Shown here piece by piece: positions 1 to 9,260 of a stretch of DNA of 64,000 nt. Where the stretch lies: the NCBI RefSeq assembly GCF_027947575.1, contig NZ_CP116256.1:8246001-8310000 (forward strand), given 5' to 3'. The stretch's first letter is position 1; each line of letters opens with the position of its first letter. Under the pieces are notes generated by a model. The model saw only the letters and a program-made list of their open reading frames with translations. It did not search any database and was not told where the DNA came from. The DNA is from Streptomyces rubrogriseus. GTDB lineage: Bacteria; Actinomycetota; Actinomycetes; Streptomycetales; Streptomycetaceae. The translations under genes were made by a program, and so were the position numbers.

Positions 1-89
1 GGAACTACCTGTCGTCGGCCGCGAGCAAGCTCGGTGCGGAGAACCGGCACGCGGCGGTGCGGCTCGCGAGGGAGCGCGGTTGGGTATAG
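1..89 (+). CDS. C-terminal end of a LuxR/NarL-type response regulator (partial)
   Basis: Only the last 28 codons are in the window, ending at the TAG at 87-89. The translation (NYLSSAASKLGAENRHAAVR, then LARERGWV) matches the final helices of the LuxR-type HTH domain in actinobacterial NarL/DesR-like response regulators, where the recognition helix is followed by a short tail ending in Gly-Trp-Leu/Val. Such regulators normally bind promoter DNA after phosphorylation by a partner histidine kinase. The receiver domain and the kinase lie outside the window, so the pathway cannot be named. The stop codon overlaps a TATAGT hexamer (85-90) that may serve the tRNA gene downstream. Confidence 0.75.
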   Translation, partial: NYLSSAASKLGAENRHAAVRLARERGWV

Positions 90-126
90 TGGCTGTCGCG
101 CCACGGAGAAATCCACGGCACGCAGT

Positions 127-202
127 GCGAACGTAGCTCAGTTGGTAGAGCGCAACCTTGCCAAGGTTGAGGTCGCGAGTTCGAACCTCGTCGTTCGCTC
201 CA
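127..202 (+). tRNA. tRNA-Gly (GCC anticodon)
   Basis: A complete cloverleaf can be drawn. The acceptor strand GCGAACG (127-133) pairs with CGTTCGC (192-198), the anticodon loop is CTTGCCAAG with anticodon GCC, and the T-loop is GGTTCGAAC-like. The sequence continues T-CCA, so the CCA end appears to be encoded. A hairpin terminator follows directly. Confidence 0.95.
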
Positions 203-207
203 GACGA

Positions 208-237
208 GAAGCCCCCGGTTATCGGCCGGGGGCTTCT
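208..237 (+). terminator. Terminator of tRNA-Gly
   Basis: GAAGCCCCCGG and CCGGGGGCTTC form a stem around a short ATC-containing loop, just after the tRNA 3' end. It may also act on the opposite strand for purC, which ends at 267. Confidence 0.8.
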
Positions 238-266
238 TCGTGTGCGGCCTTCTGCGGCCTCTGCCG

Positions 267-1166
267 CTACGACCAGCTCTGGCCGGTCAGCAGCTCGTAG
301 GCCTCCACGTACTTGGCGCGGGTGGCGTCCACGACCTGCTGCGGCAGCGGCGGCGGGGGCAGCTCGCTCCCCCGGTCCCAGCCGGACTCGGCCGAGGTCA
401 GCCAGTCCCGCACGAACTGCTTGTCGTACGACGGCTGCGCGCGGCCCGGCTGCCACCGGTCGGCCGGCCAGAAGCGGGAGGAGTCCGGGGTGAGGACCTC
501 GTCGGCGAGGACCAGGTCGTCCCCGTCGAAGCCGAACTCGAACTTGGTGTCCGCGAGGACGATGCCGCGCTCGCGGGCGATGTCCCGGGCGCGGGAGTAG
601 ACGGCGAGGGTGGCCTGGCGCAGGGCGGCCGCGGTGTCCGCGCCGACCTGGCGGGCGACCTCCTCGTAGGAGACGTTCTCGTCGTGCTCGCCGACCTCGG
701 CCTTGGTGGCCGGGGTGAAGATCGGGGCGGGCAGCTCCGAGCCGTCGACCAGGCCCTCGGGGAGGGCGAGGCCGCACACGGTGCGGGTCTGGTCGTACTC
801 CGCCAGGCCGGAGCCGGTGAGGTAGCCGCGGGCCACGCACTCCACGGGGACCATCCGCAGCGACTTGCAGACCAGGGCGCGGCCCTCCCAGTCGGCGGGG
901 GCGCCGGGGGGCAGCTCGGTGCTCAGGACGTGGTTGGGGGCCAGGTCGGCGAGCTGGTCGAACCACCACAGGGAGAGCTGGGTGAGGACCCGGCCCTTGT
1001 CCGGGATCTCGGTCGGCAGCACCCAGTCGTAGGCGGAGATGCGGTCGCTGGCGACCATCACGAGGTCGCCCGCCTCGTTCCGGTACAGCTCGCGCACCTT
1101 GCCGGTGTGCAGATGCACCAGACCCGGAACCTGGATCGGCTCGGGCTTTTCAACGAATCCGGACAC
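267..1166 (-). CDS. purC: Phosphoribosylaminoimidazole-succinocarboxamide synthase (SAICAR synthetase)
   Basis: PurC joins CAIR and aspartate with ATP to give SAICAR in cytoplasmic purine biosynthesis. The 299-residue length is normal for the monofunctional long form. The N-terminus carries the typical HTGKVRELY segment, the VASDRISAYDWVLPTEIPDK region follows, and VECVARGYLTGSG lies near residue 110, all signature PurC blocks. The start is GTG at 1166 because GGGGAGGAACC sits just upstream. purD lies about 4 kb away on the same strand, separated by two unrelated genes, so these are clustered purine genes but not a simple operon. Confidence 0.97.
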   Translation of the reverse strand: MSGFVEKPEPIQVPGLVHLHTGKVRELYRNEAGDLVMVASDRISAYDWVLPTEIPDKGRVLTQLSLWWFDQLADLAPNHVLSTELPPGAPADWEGRALVCKSLRMVPVECVARGYLTGSGLAEYDQTRTVCGLALPEGLVDGSELPAPIFTPATKAEVGEHDENVSYEEVARQVGADTAAALRQATLAVYSRARDIARERGIVLADTKFEFGFDGDDLVLADEVLTPDSSRFWPADRWQPGRAQPSYDKQFVRDWLTSAESGWDRGSELPPPPLPQQVVDATRAKYVEAYELLTGQSWS

Positions 1167-1269
1167 GGTTCCTCCCCGTGGTTCTGAACAATACGTCGAT
1201 TGTCCCGTACGTCGGGGGGAGGGCGACGAGCGGGGCAGGCAGGGACGGGGGCGGCCCGGGGTGCGCGGC

Positions 1270-2793
1270 TCAGTCCCGTTTGCAGATGCGGTCCAGGAGG
1301 TTGGCCGTGGCGCGCTGGACCCGCGGGTCGACGTGGCCGGGGCGGTCCAGGGCCGGGGACCAGGCGAAGGTGCCGGACGCGAAGACCCAGGCGCCCGACG
1401 GGGCCCGATACAGCGACGTCTCCTGGTGGCGCCGGACGCCGTCCACGTCGGCGTACGGGGAGTGGGCGAGCAGGACCCGCTCGTCGTGCTCGGGGAGCGC
1501 GGTGCGCGGGAAGTAGCGGTCGGCCTCGCCCGCCACCAGGTCCTCGATCTCGTCGCCCTCGTGCGCCCCGGTGGCCTCCCAGAGCCAGTGACCGGCGTTG
1601 CGGACGATCATCGGGTGGGGTTCGGGGACGCGGCCGGCGTACTGGATGCCGAGCAGCTGCTGCTCGGGGCGGTCGATCTCCCGCCACAGCGCGGGCCGGC
1701 CGGGGCCCTTGCGTTTGCGGCAGGTCAGCAGGCGGTCGGCGACACCGGAGGGCGAGGGGGCCAGCTCCACCTGCCAGTACATGGTGTTGGCGGAGAGGAA
1801 GACCAGGGACGTGCCCCGGTCGCGGGCCAGTTCCGCGGTGCGGCGCATGGCGGTGGACCAGTACTCGTCGTGGCCGGGGAAGACCAGGCCCCGGTAGCGG
1901 GCCGGGTCGACCCGGCCGGAGTGCAGGTCGCGGGCGTCGGCGTAGGCGAGGTCGTAGCCGTAGCGCTCGGCGAAGCGGATGAAGTCGTAGGCGTGGCCCA
2001 CGTGGAGGGGCAACCCGGCGCCCGCGTACGGGCGGTCGAAGGAGACGGTCGTCGCGGCGTCCGCCTCGCCGAGGAGCCGGCCCTCCTCGTCCCAGGCGTG
2101 GTAGAGGCTGGCACCCGTGCGGCCGTCCTCGGGATAGAGGTTGTACGCCTGCCAGGTGACGTCGGGCAGGAGGAGGAGCAGGTCGGCCGGGTGGTCGTCG
2201 CGGACCGTGAAGGGGACGTGGGAGCGGTAGCCGTCGGCGGTGGTGAGCACGGCCACGTACGCGCCGATGTTCCAGTACGTGGGGATCTGCAGGCGCCAGG
2301 ACAGCCACCAGTGGTGGCAGGAGACCGTGCGGTCGGCGGCGAGCGGCGGGGGCTGGACGATGCCGGACAGGCGGGGGCTGGTGGTGATCTTGGCGGCGCC
2401 GTCGCCGCCGTAGTGCCCGATCCGGTACACGTCGACGCTGAACTGCTGCGGCGGGTCGACGGTGACGTGGAAGTCGATGGCCTCGCCGGGGGCGGCGGCT
2501 CCCGTCGCGGTGAAGCCCTTGATCTGGCGGCGGACGTCGTCCGCGGCGCGGGGGCCGCCGCCGGAGTCGGTGCCGGTTCCCGTGCGGGTGCGGGTGCGGG
2601 TGCCCGTGGTGGTGCCGGTGGTGGTGTCGGTGTCGGTGCGGTCCTGGTCCGCGTACCAGGCGACCACCTGGCCGGTGTCGCCGAAGTACGTCTCGCCGCC
2701 GCGCAGCCAGGGGACGGGCCCCTGGCCGAAGGGGTCCGTCACGGCGTGCGCGAGTGCTCCCGACTCCCAACGGCGGATCTGCTCGGAGCCCAT
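1270..2793 (-). CDS. N,N-dimethylformamidase beta-subunit-like protein
   Basis: The 507-residue protein starts at ATG 2793 behind GAGGGGAC. An in-frame open stretch continues far upstream but is Arg/Pro-rich noise antisense to the next gene, so I excluded it. The body (IKGFTATGAA, VDVYRIGHYGGDGA, WNIGAYVAVLTT, DVTWQAYNLYP, FVFPGHDEYWS-like blocks) resembles the C-terminal domain of the large subunit of N,N-dimethylformamidase, an amidohydrolase with a class I glutamine-amidotransferase-like fold. Residues 65-85 contain a Thr-Asp/Thr-Arg-rich low-complexity insert. There is no signal peptide and no small-subunit gene nearby, so the substrate is unknown. The family assignment is from recognition of these blocks only. 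Confidence 0.7.
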   Translation of the reverse strand: MGSEQIRRWESGALAHAVTDPFGQGPVPWLRGGETYFGDTGQVVAWYADQDRTDTDTTTGTTTGTRTRTRTGTGTDSGGGPRAADDVRRQIKGFTATGAAAPGEAIDFHVTVDPPQQFSVDVYRIGHYGGDGAAKITTSPRLSGIVQPPPLAADRTVSCHHWWLSWRLQIPTYWNIGAYVAVLTTADGYRSHVPFTVRDDHPADLLLLLPDVTWQAYNLYPEDGRTGASLYHAWDEEGRLLGEADAATTVSFDRPYAGAGLPLHVGHAYDFIRFAERYGYDLAYADARDLHSGRVDPARYRGLVFPGHDEYWSTAMRRTAELARDRGTSLVFLSANTMYWQVELAPSPSGVADRLLTCRKRKGPGRPALWREIDRPEQQLLGIQYAGRVPEPHPMIVRNAGHWLWEATGAHEGDEIEDLVAGEADRYFPRTALPEHDERVLLAHSPYADVDGVRRHQETSLYRAPSGAWVFASGTFAWSPALDRPGHVDPRVQRATANLLDRICKRD

Positions 2794-2960
2794 GGGACAG
2801 TCCCCTCCCTCGTGCCCCCGTGGTCGTGCGTATGACGAACGCCTTTGCCATGTGCGCGATCGGTCCCAGCACATCACATTTCGCACGCGGGCTGTCACTG
2901 TTCGTCGCGAACTGGCCGAAAGTGGAATGGGAGGGTCCGATTCGTTGGAGGCCCGGGGGA

Positions 2961-4991
2961 TCAGACCAGACGCACCGGCTTCTCGGGACGTATGCCGAGG
3001 TCGGTCATCCAGGCGCGCAACGGGCCCGGGTCGCCGGTCTCGACGAGGCTGAGCACGCTGGGCGCCAGGTCCGCGGAGCGGGCGCCGTCGAACAGGAGCG
3101 AGGGCCCGTCGAGCCAGTCGAGACCGGGGGCCGCCCCGGCGGTGTCCATCGCCGCGCAGCACACCATCGCGGTGATGTGCGCGGTGAGGATCTCGCGCCC
3201 GGTGCGCGGGGGCTGAAGCGGGAGGAGGGGGAGCGCGCGGTCGTCCCAGAGGGCCGCGTCGGGACCGGTCCCGGCTCCCGGTTGCGGGGTCGGCGAGGTG
3301 GCACCGGCCGCGGCGGGCCGCGCCTGGGCCTCCTCGCGGGCCAGCTGCGCGCTGAGCCCGGCGGCCAGGGCGGCGCCACGGGCGGTGGTGCCGGCGAGAT
3401 CGTCCTCGTCGTCCACGTCGTCGGCGGCGTGGACGGCGTGGACGGCGTCGTCGGCGTGGAGGGCGTGGACGGCGTGGACGGCGTCGTCGGCGTGCGGCAC
3501 GTGCGGGGCCTCGTCGTCGGTGTATGGCACGTGCGGGGCCTCGTCGTCGGCGTGCGGCACGTGCGGGGCCTCGTCGTCGGCGTGCGGCACGGGTGGGTGC
3601 GGGGTGCCGTCCCCGGCCGGTGCCTCCGTCCCTGCCTCGGGGGCCGCTGCGGTCTCGGTGTCGGCGCCGGTGACAGGGGGGACGGTGACCGCGTTGTCCG
3701 GGGTCGTGAGGTGGTCCAGGACGCGGGCCAGGGTCGGGCCGTCCGTGCCCGGTGCGACGCCCCCGGCGGCGCGGCGGACGCCCAGGGTGTCCAGCACGCG
3801 GTGCAGGCGGGCCGCGTCCGTGCGCCAGGTGCGGTCGACGACCTCCTCGGGATACTCGTCCCACCCCACCGGCGACCAGTCCGGGCCGGTCTCGGCGGGC
3901 CCGCCGTGGAACAGACGCGCGGCGAGGAGCGAGACCGCCTCGTCCATCACCCCGGGCTCCTCCAGCAGGTCACAGGCGGGGCGCTCGCCCAGCCGGGAGG
4001 CGAAGCCCTCGGCCAGGCGGTCCCGGCGCGACAGCTCCGTGAGGGCGGCGACGACACCGACGTCCAGCCGGGAGGGCCAGCGGCCCATCCGCCAGGCCGG
4101 CAGCGCCACCCGGGTCAGCAGCCGGTCCCAGCCCGCGTACGCGAGCCCGACCTGCTCCTGCGCGACGATCCGCAGACCGTAGTCCACAGCCTGTGCACGC
4201 TCGGCGGCCGCGGCCGCGACCCCGCGCTCCATCTCGGTCGCGTGACCCCGGCAACTGCGCAGCAGCAGCCGGGACGCCCAGCCGAGGCCCGCGCACGCCA
4301 CGCGGGACAGCGGATCCCGTCGGCCCGCCGAGGCCACCGCCACCGCGGCGTCCAGGCCCCGTATGAAACGCCGGGCCGCGGCTATGTCGGGGTGGGCCGA
4401 GGGCCCCGTACCGGCGACGACCGGGGCGAGGACGGCGCGCAGCTCGCCCACCCGCATCCACCACAGGAACGGTGAGCCGATGACCAGGACGGGCGCGGCG
4501 GCCGCGCTCCGCCGGTGGGCGGGGCCGCTCAGGCCGGCCGGGTCGTCGTCGTGCTTCACCGCCGGGGGCGGGCCGTGGGCCGGGTGGGTCCGGTCCTCCA
4601 GCCAGCTGTCGCAGTCCGGGGTGAGCGCTATCGCGGAGGGGGCGGGGACGTCGAGGCGGTCGGCCAGGTCGCGCACCATCCGGTAGAGGTCGGGCGCCGA
4701 CTCCTCGGCGACCGTGACCGTGGGGGTCACGGCGGGCCGGGAGCGGGCCACGACCAGGGCGACTCCGGCGGCGGCCAGCAGCACGAGCAGCGCGAGGACG
4801 GACACGACCCAGCGCAGGACGTCCCAGGCGGCGCCCGCCAGATGCCCGGTGGAGCCGCCGACGAGGAGGATCACGGCGACGGCGGCGGGCAGCAGGGCCA
4901 CGGCCAGCGCGCGGCTGCGGACCCGCAGCACCGCCAGTGCCCGGGCACGCGCGGCCTGAGCGCCCATCTCCACACCACCGATACCGGTCAC
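2961..4991 (-). CDS. Membrane protein resembling an inactive M48 peptidase, with His/Asp-rich repeats
   Basis: The start is GTG 4991 behind GGTGAGG. Two hydrophobic segments occupy roughly residues 24-50 and 58-85. A soluble region with VTVAEESAPDLYRMVRDLAD follows, then VLVIGSPFLWWMRVGELRAV near residues 170-190. The latter reads like the segment before the zinc-binding HExxH helix of M48 (HtpX-like) proteases, but here the helix continues LAPVVAG, with no HExxH. I infer a pseudoprotease of that fold. Residues about 465-530 are a tandem repeat of the type HADDEAPHVP and HAVHADD. The C-terminal 130 residues are variable. Function unknown; the fold call is tentative. Confidence 0.6.
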   Translation of the reverse strand: MTGIGGVEMGAQAARARALAVLRVRSRALAVALLPAAVAVILLVGGSTGHLAGAAWDVLRWVVSVLALLVLLAAAGVALVVARSRPAVTPTVTVAEESAPDLYRMVRDLADRLDVPAPSAIALTPDCDSWLEDRTHPAHGPPPAVKHDDDPAGLSGPAHRRSAAAAPVLVIGSPFLWWMRVGELRAVLAPVVAGTGPSAHPDIAAARRFIRGLDAAVAVASAGRRDPLSRVACAGLGWASRLLLRSCRGHATEMERGVAAAAAERAQAVDYGLRIVAQEQVGLAYAGWDRLLTRVALPAWRMGRWPSRLDVGVVAALTELSRRDRLAEGFASRLGERPACDLLEEPGVMDEAVSLLAARLFHGGPAETGPDWSPVGWDEYPEEVVDRTWRTDAARLHRVLDTLGVRRAAGGVAPGTDGPTLARVLDHLTTPDNAVTVPPVTGADTETAAAPEAGTEAPAGDGTPHPPVPHADDEAPHVPHADDEAPHVPYTDDEAPHVPHADDAVHAVHALHADDAVHAVHAADDVDDEDDLAGTTARGAALAAGLSAQLAREEAQARPAAAGATSPTPQPGAGTGPDAALWDDRALPLLPLQPPRTGREILTAHITAMVCCAAMDTAGAAPGLDWLDGPSLLFDGARSADLAPSVLSLVETGDPGPLRAWMTDLGIRPEKPVRLV
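3420..3600 (-). repeat. Tandem repeats encoding His-Ala-Asp-Asp units
   Basis: Three 30-bp units (3491-3520, 3521-3550, 3551-3580) and a partial fourth differ by only a few bases. They are preceded on the left by shorter GGCGTGGACGGCGTC-type units. On the minus strand they encode HADDEAPHVP-like decapeptides and HAVHADD heptad-like units. The reading frame is preserved throughout. Confidence 0.85.
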
Positions 4992-5298
4992 GGCCGGACC
5001 TCACCCCCTCATCGCTGTCCTGTCTGTCCTGGACCGTCCTGCTGCTCTTGCGTGCTTCCGCTCTTGCTCACTCCACCCACTGTGGCACCCAGCACTGACA
5101 TCGCAATGCCGGTGGGCCAAGTGCCGGAACGCTTGCGCGGCACCATAGTTGGGGCCCCCGCCCCCGTCAGCCGTATGGCCCATCGGTCACCCGATGGAAT
5201 GGCTTTGGGGAAAGGTGAAGACGGACAGCAAAGGTCAGGCCCCGACTCCTGAGACGGAGCCGGGGCCTGCCGGGTTCGGTGACGGGGCGACTGCGGGG
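4992..5298. other. Intergenic region between purD and the membrane protein gene
   Basis: About 300 bp with lower GC than its surroundings. It holds the purD terminator at its right end and presumably the promoter of the 4991 gene. A 30-codon open frame on the minus strand (5101 to 5009) begins MSVLGATVGGVSKSGS, but it has no ribosome-binding site and unusually AT-rich third positions, so I do not call it as a gene. Confidence 0.6.
5236..5269 (-). terminator. purD terminator
   Basis: CAGGCCCCG (5236-5244) pairs perfectly with CGGGGCCTG (5261-5269), extended inside by CTCC/GGAG. It lies 30 bp past the purD stop codon. Confidence 0.85.
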
Positions 5299-6549
5299 CT
5301 ACGCGCCCGCCGCCTTCGCCGCGATGTCGGTGCGGTGCTGCGAGCCGTCGAGGCCGATACGGGCGACGGCCCGGTAGGCACGGTCGCGGGCCTCGGTGAG
5401 GTCGGCGCCGGTGGCCGTGACGGACAGGACGCGGCCCCCGGCGCTGACGACGGCGTCGCCCTCGGCGCGGGTGCCGGCGTGCAGCACGTAGGCGTGCGGG
5501 GCGTCCTCGGCGGCCACCGCGTCGAGGCCGGTGATCGGGTCGCCGGTGCGCGGGGTGCCGGGGTAGTTGTGCGAGGCGACGACCACGGTGACGGCCGCCT
5601 CGTCGCTCCAGCGCAGCGGCTCGAGATCGGCGAGGTTGCCGGTGGCGGCGGCCATCAGCAGACCGGCGAGCGGGGTCTTCAGCCGGGCCAGCACGACCTG
5701 GGTCTCGGGGTCGCCGAAACGGGCGTTGAACTCGATCACGCGCACACCGCGCGAGGTGATCGCGAGCCCGGCGTAGAGAAGTCCGGAGAACGGGGTGCCG
5801 CGGCGGCGCATCTCGTCGACCGTCGGCTGGAGCACGCTCTGTACGACCTCGTCGACCAGCTTCGGGTCGGCCCAGGGCAGCGGAGAGTAGGCGCCCATGC
5901 CACCGGTGTTCGGGCCCTCGTCGCCGTCGAGGGCGCGCTTGAAGTCCTGGGCGGGCTGGAGCGGGCGGACGTTCTCGCCGTCGGTGACGGCGAACAGGGA
6001 GACCTCGGGGCCGTCCAGGAACTCCTCGACGACGACGCGGTCGCAGGCGTTCGCGTGCGCGCGGGCCGCCTCGACGTCGTCGGTGACGACGACGCCCTTG
6101 CCCGCGGCCAGCCCGTCGTCCTTGACGACGTAGGGCGCGCCGAAGGCGGCGAGGGCCGCGTCGACCTCGGCGGGGTCGGTACAGACGTAGGAGCGGGCCG
6201 TGGGCACGCCCGCGCCGGCCATCACGTCCTTGGCGAAGGCCTTGGAGCCCTCCAGCCGGGCCGCCTCCCCCGAGGGGCCGAAGACCGGGATGCCGGCCTC
6301 GCGGACGGCGTCGGCGACCCCGGCGACCAGGGGCGCCTCGGGTCCGACGACGACCAGCTCGGCGCCGAGCCGGGTGGCCAGCGCGGTGACGGCCGCGCCG
6401 TCGAGGGCGTCGACCTGGTGCAGTTCGGCGACCTCGGCGATACCGGCGTTGCCGGGTGCGCAGTGCAGCGCGGTGACGTCGGGGTCGAGGGACAGGGAAC
6501 GGCACAGGGCGTGTTCGCGGGCGCCGCCGCCGATGACAAGGACCTTCAC
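5299..6549 (-). CDS. purD: Phosphoribosylamine-glycine ligase (GAR synthetase)
   Basis: PurD condenses 5-phosphoribosylamine with glycine using ATP, the second step of purine biosynthesis. The 416-residue protein opens with the N-domain motif [15 protein letters not shown]. It contains the ATP-grasp segments [18 protein letters not shown] and [16 protein letters not shown], and the GPEVSLFA and [11 protein letters not shown] metal/ATP-binding blocks near residues 200 and 275. The start is GTG 6549. A TAGGCT hexamer lies only 7 nt upstream (6562-6557, minus strand), so the transcript may be leaderless. It is transcribed separately from dnaX. Confidence 0.97.
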   Translation of the reverse strand: MKVLVIGGGAREHALCRSLSLDPDVTALHCAPGNAGIAEVAELHQVDALDGAAVTALATRLGAELVVVGPEAPLVAGVADAVREAGIPVFGPSGEAARLEGSKAFAKDVMAGAGVPTARSYVCTDPAEVDAALAAFGAPYVVKDDGLAAGKGVVVTDDVEAARAHANACDRVVVEEFLDGPEVSLFAVTDGENVRPLQPAQDFKRALDGDEGPNTGGMGAYSPLPWADPKLVDEVVQSVLQPTVDEMRRRGTPFSGLLYAGLAITSRGVRVIEFNARFGDPETQVVLARLKTPLAGLLMAAATGNLADLEPLRWSDEAAVTVVVASHNYPGTPRTGDPITGLDAVAAEDAPHAYVLHAGTRAEGDAVVSAGGRVLSVTATGADLTEARDRAYRAVARIGLDGSQHRTDIAAKAAGA

Positions 6550-6657
6550 GGGGTGAAGCCTAATGGGAGCGGGCCGGTGCGGTTTGTGCGGGCTTCCGAA
6601 GGGACGGGAGGCGGAGACTCGTACCTTCCTCCAGGCCCGGCGGCAGACCGACGGCGG

Positions 6658-9045
6658 CTACTCGTTCGTGATCTCCTCGACCACCGTGGCGCCCAGCTCG
6701 CGGACCAGCAGCTCCTTGCCGGAAAGAGCCGACTCGTCGAGGTCCGGGTCGTCGTCCTCGGGGATGTCGTCTTCGGGGGAGACCGGGGGCGGCTCGGGTG
6801 CCGAGGGCCGGGGAGCGGGCGCCGGGGCCGACGCGGGGGCCTGCGGTGGCGCGGCGGGCGTGGACGCGGACGCCGAGGGCCGCTGGGCGGGCGCGCCCCC
6901 GCCGAAGCCGCCACCGCCACCGCCACCGAAGCCGCCACCGCCCCCGGATCCGCCGCCGAAGCCACCGCCTCCGGATCCGCCGAGGCCGCCGGAGGAGCCG
7001 GAAGGGCCGGAAGGACCACCGGCGGGCGGGGGCGCCGCTCCGCCGCCGGACGGGTCGACCACCGCGTCGATCTTCCACTGCACGTTGAACTGCTCGGCCA
7101 GGGCCTGCCGCAGCACGTCCTCGCTGCCGCTGCTCACGAAGTTGTCTCGGGCGCCGGCGTTGACGAAGCCGAGCTGGAGGGAGGTGCCGTCGAAGCCGGT
7201 CACCTGGGCGTTCTGGCTGAGCAGGATCCAGGTGAAGCGGCGGCGGTTCTTGACCGCTTCCAGGATGTTGGGCCAGAGCGAACGGGGGTCGACCCCGGAA
7301 GCACCCGGCGGCGGCGAGACGGACGCGGGGGCGGGGGCGGCCGCCGCTGGAGCCGGCGCCTGGGCCGGAGTCGCTGCGGGGCCGGAGGCGGGGGCAGCCG
7401 GGGTCCGGGGCTGTCCACCGCCCGTCGGTGCCGCCGTGGGCCATCCACCGGGGCGGCGCCCGCCACCCGCGGGGGCCGCGCTCGGCCAGGCACCGGGCGC
7501 GGGCGCCGGAGCGGGAGCGGCAGCAGGTGAGGGAGCGGGCGCAGGTGCGGGAGTCGCAGGCGAAGGTGGCGCAGGCGCAGGAGCGACGTCGGCGGAAGAG
7601 GGCGCGGCCTGCGCATGTCCGCCACCGGTGGGAGCCCCACTCGCGTCGGAGGCGGGGCCGGCACCGGTACCAGCACCGGCACCGGCAGCCGTGTCGGCGG
7701 AAGGGCCGCCGCCCGGTGCGCCCGCCGGGGTCCCGGCGCCCTGCCCCCGTACCGCCGCACGGGCCGCGGCGGGCCCGCCGCCCGGCGGCACCTGAGCCGC
7801 GACGGGCGCCCCGGCCCCCGCACCGGCGTGCGCCTCGGGCCCAGGCGCGTACCCCATCGCGGGAGCGCCCGCACCGGCCGAGAACTGCACCCCGCGCTCG
7901 ATCCGGTCCAGCCGGGCCATCACCGACCGCTCGTCGCCGTACGCGGCGGGCAGCATCACGCGCGCGCAGATCAGCTCCAGCTGGAGGCGCGGCGAGTGGG
8001 CGCCGCGCATCTCGGTGAGCCCCTCGTTGACGATGTCGGCCGCGCGGCTCAGCTCGGCGGCGCCGAAGGACCGGGCCTGCTCCTGCATCCGCTCGACGAC
8101 GTCGGCGGGGGCGTCGATGAGCCCCTTCTCCGCGGCGTCGGGCACGGCGGCGAGGATCACCAGGTCACGCAGGCGCTCCAGCAGGTCGGTGACGAAACGC
8201 CGCGGGTCGTTGCCCCCTTCGATCACCCGGTCCACCACCCCGAAGGCGGCGGAGCCGTCCCCGGAGACGAAGGACTCGACGACGGAGTCGAGCAGCGAAC
8301 CGTCCGTGTAGCCGAGCAGGGCGGTGGTCATGTCGTACGTCACACCGTCGGCGCCGGCGCCCGCGAGCAGCTGGTCCATGACGGACATGGAGTCACGCAC
8401 GGACCCCGCCCCGGCCCGCACGACGAGCGGGAGCACGCCCTCCTCGACCGCGATCCCCTCCCGACCGCACACCTCGGCGAGGTAGTCGCGCAGGGTGCCG
8501 GGCGGCACGAGCCGGAACGGGTAGTGGTGGGTCCGCGACCGGATGGTCCCGATGACCTTCTCGGGCTCGGTGGTCGCGAAGATGAACTTCAGGTGCTCCG
8601 GGGGCTCCTCGACGACCTTCAGCAGGGCGTTGAAGCCCTGCGGCGAGACCATGTGGGCCTCGTCGATGATGTAGATCTTGTACCGGCTGGAGGCGGGCCC
8701 GAAGAAGGCCTTCTCGCGCAGGTCACGGGCGTCGTCCACACCGCCGTGCGAGGCGGCGTCGATCTCGATGACGTCGATCGAACCCGGTCCGTTGCGCGCG
8801 AGGTCGCGGCAGGACTGGCACTCGCCGCACGGGGTCGGCGTGGGGCCCTGCTCGCAGTTCAGACAGCGGGCCAGGATCCGGGCGCTGGTCGTCTTGCCGC
8901 AGCCGCGCGGACCGCTGAACAGGTACGCGTGATTGACCCGGTTGTTCCGCAGCGCCTGCTGCAGCGGGTCGGTGACATGCCCCTGCCCGATGACCTCGGC
9001 GAAGGACTCCGGGCGGTAACGGCGGTAGAGCGCGAGAGACGACAC
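6658..9045 (-). CDS. dnaX: DNA polymerase III subunit gamma/tau
   Basis: DnaX is the AAA+ motor of the clamp-loader complex. Residues 1-240 show the clamp-loader ATPase: GPRGCGKTT (Walker A), a zinc module with CLNC and CGECQSC, DEAH (Walker B) and the sensor segment IFATTEPEKV. I start at GTG 9045 (VSSLALYRRYRPESF), not at the longer in-frame start at 9090, because family members begin there. The protein is 795 residues. Residues about 410-570 are Ala/Pro/Gly-rich, then comes a conserved tau-like domain, then a very Gly-rich stretch (6895-6990), then the conserved acidic tail ending LGATVVEEITNE. No slippery frameshift site was obvious. Confidence 0.95.
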   Translation of the reverse strand: MSSLALYRRYRPESFAEVIGQGHVTDPLQQALRNNRVNHAYLFSGPRGCGKTTSARILARCLNCEQGPTPTPCGECQSCRDLARNGPGSIDVIEIDAASHGGVDDARDLREKAFFGPASSRYKIYIIDEAHMVSPQGFNALLKVVEEPPEHLKFIFATTEPEKVIGTIRSRTHHYPFRLVPPGTLRDYLAEVCGREGIAVEEGVLPLVVRAGAGSVRDSMSVMDQLLAGAGADGVTYDMTTALLGYTDGSLLDSVVESFVSGDGSAAFGVVDRVIEGGNDPRRFVTDLLERLRDLVILAAVPDAAEKGLIDAPADVVERMQEQARSFGAAELSRAADIVNEGLTEMRGAHSPRLQLELICARVMLPAAYGDERSVMARLDRIERGVQFSAGAGAPAMGYAPGPEAHAGAGAGAPVAAQVPPGGGPAAARAAVRGQGAGTPAGAPGGGPSADTAAGAGAGTGAGPASDASGAPTGGGHAQAAPSSADVAPAPAPPSPATPAPAPAPSPAAAPAPAPAPGAWPSAAPAGGGRRPGGWPTAAPTGGGQPRTPAAPASGPAATPAQAPAPAAAAPAPASVSPPPGASGVDPRSLWPNILEAVKNRRRFTWILLSQNAQVTGFDGTSLQLGFVNAGARDNFVSSGSEDVLRQALAEQFNVQWKIDAVVDPSGGGAAPPPAGGPSGPSGSSGGLGGSGGGGFGGGSGGGGGFGGGGGGGFGGGAPAQRPSASASTPAAPPQAPASAPAPAPRPSAPEPPPVSPEDDIPEDDDPDLDESALSGKELLVRELGATVVEEITNE

Positions 9046-9060
9046 GCATACGAGGTTATA
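9046..9060 (-). promoter_or_regulatory. Candidate dnaX -10 element giving a leaderless mRNA
   Basis: On the minus strand TATAAC (9060-9055) lies 9 nt before the proposed GTG start, with no Shine-Dalgarno sequence in between. Transcription would begin at or next to the start codon. No convincing -35 was seen. Confidence 0.4.
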
Positions 9061-9098
9061 GGCGCCCACCGACAACCGGACCGCCCGCAAAGGAGACG

Positions 9099-9182
9099 CC
9101 CCCCACGCACCCGCCAGAGCCGACCTACCCTTGCTGCCTTCCGGCCCTGGGGGAGTTCAGTCAGATAGCGCCGCGTGAGGGG
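9099..9182 (-). ncRNA. ffs: Signal recognition particle RNA (small, 4.5S type)
   Basis: The minus strand contains the SRP RNA signature AGGGCCGGAAGGCAGCAAGG around 9126-9149, the Ffh-binding asymmetric and symmetric loops with a GGAA tetraloop. The flanks CCCCTCACGC (5') and GCGTGGGGGG (3') pair to close one long hairpin of about 84 nt, the size of the Streptomyces SRP RNA. It lies directly upstream of dnaX, as in S. coelicolor. Confidence 0.93.
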
Positions 9183-9260
9183 CTGGGCCACACGTTACCC
9201 GATGTGGGGGCCTCAGAACGAGTTCGCAAGCACTCCCCGGCGTCATGTAATGTTCTCGGC

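Noticed and set aside
240..1187. 315-codon plus-strand frame opposite purC
   Set aside because: Mirror frame of a clear purC gene; its composition reflects the high third-position GC of the other strand.
3488..3600. CRISPR array
   Set aside because: The 30-bp units are contiguous with no spacers and are in frame within a coding sequence.
2794..3864. In-frame upstream extension of the dimethylformamidase-like gene to 3864
   Set aside because: The extension is Arg/Pro/Gly-rich, antisense to the membrane protein gene, and a good ATG with GAGGGGAC lies at 2793.
5009..5101. 30-codon frame (MSVLGATVGGVSKSGS...) on the minus strand
   Set aside because: No ribosome-binding site and third positions are only about 57 percent GC, unlike real genes here. 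It could still be a small gene if conserved in relatives.
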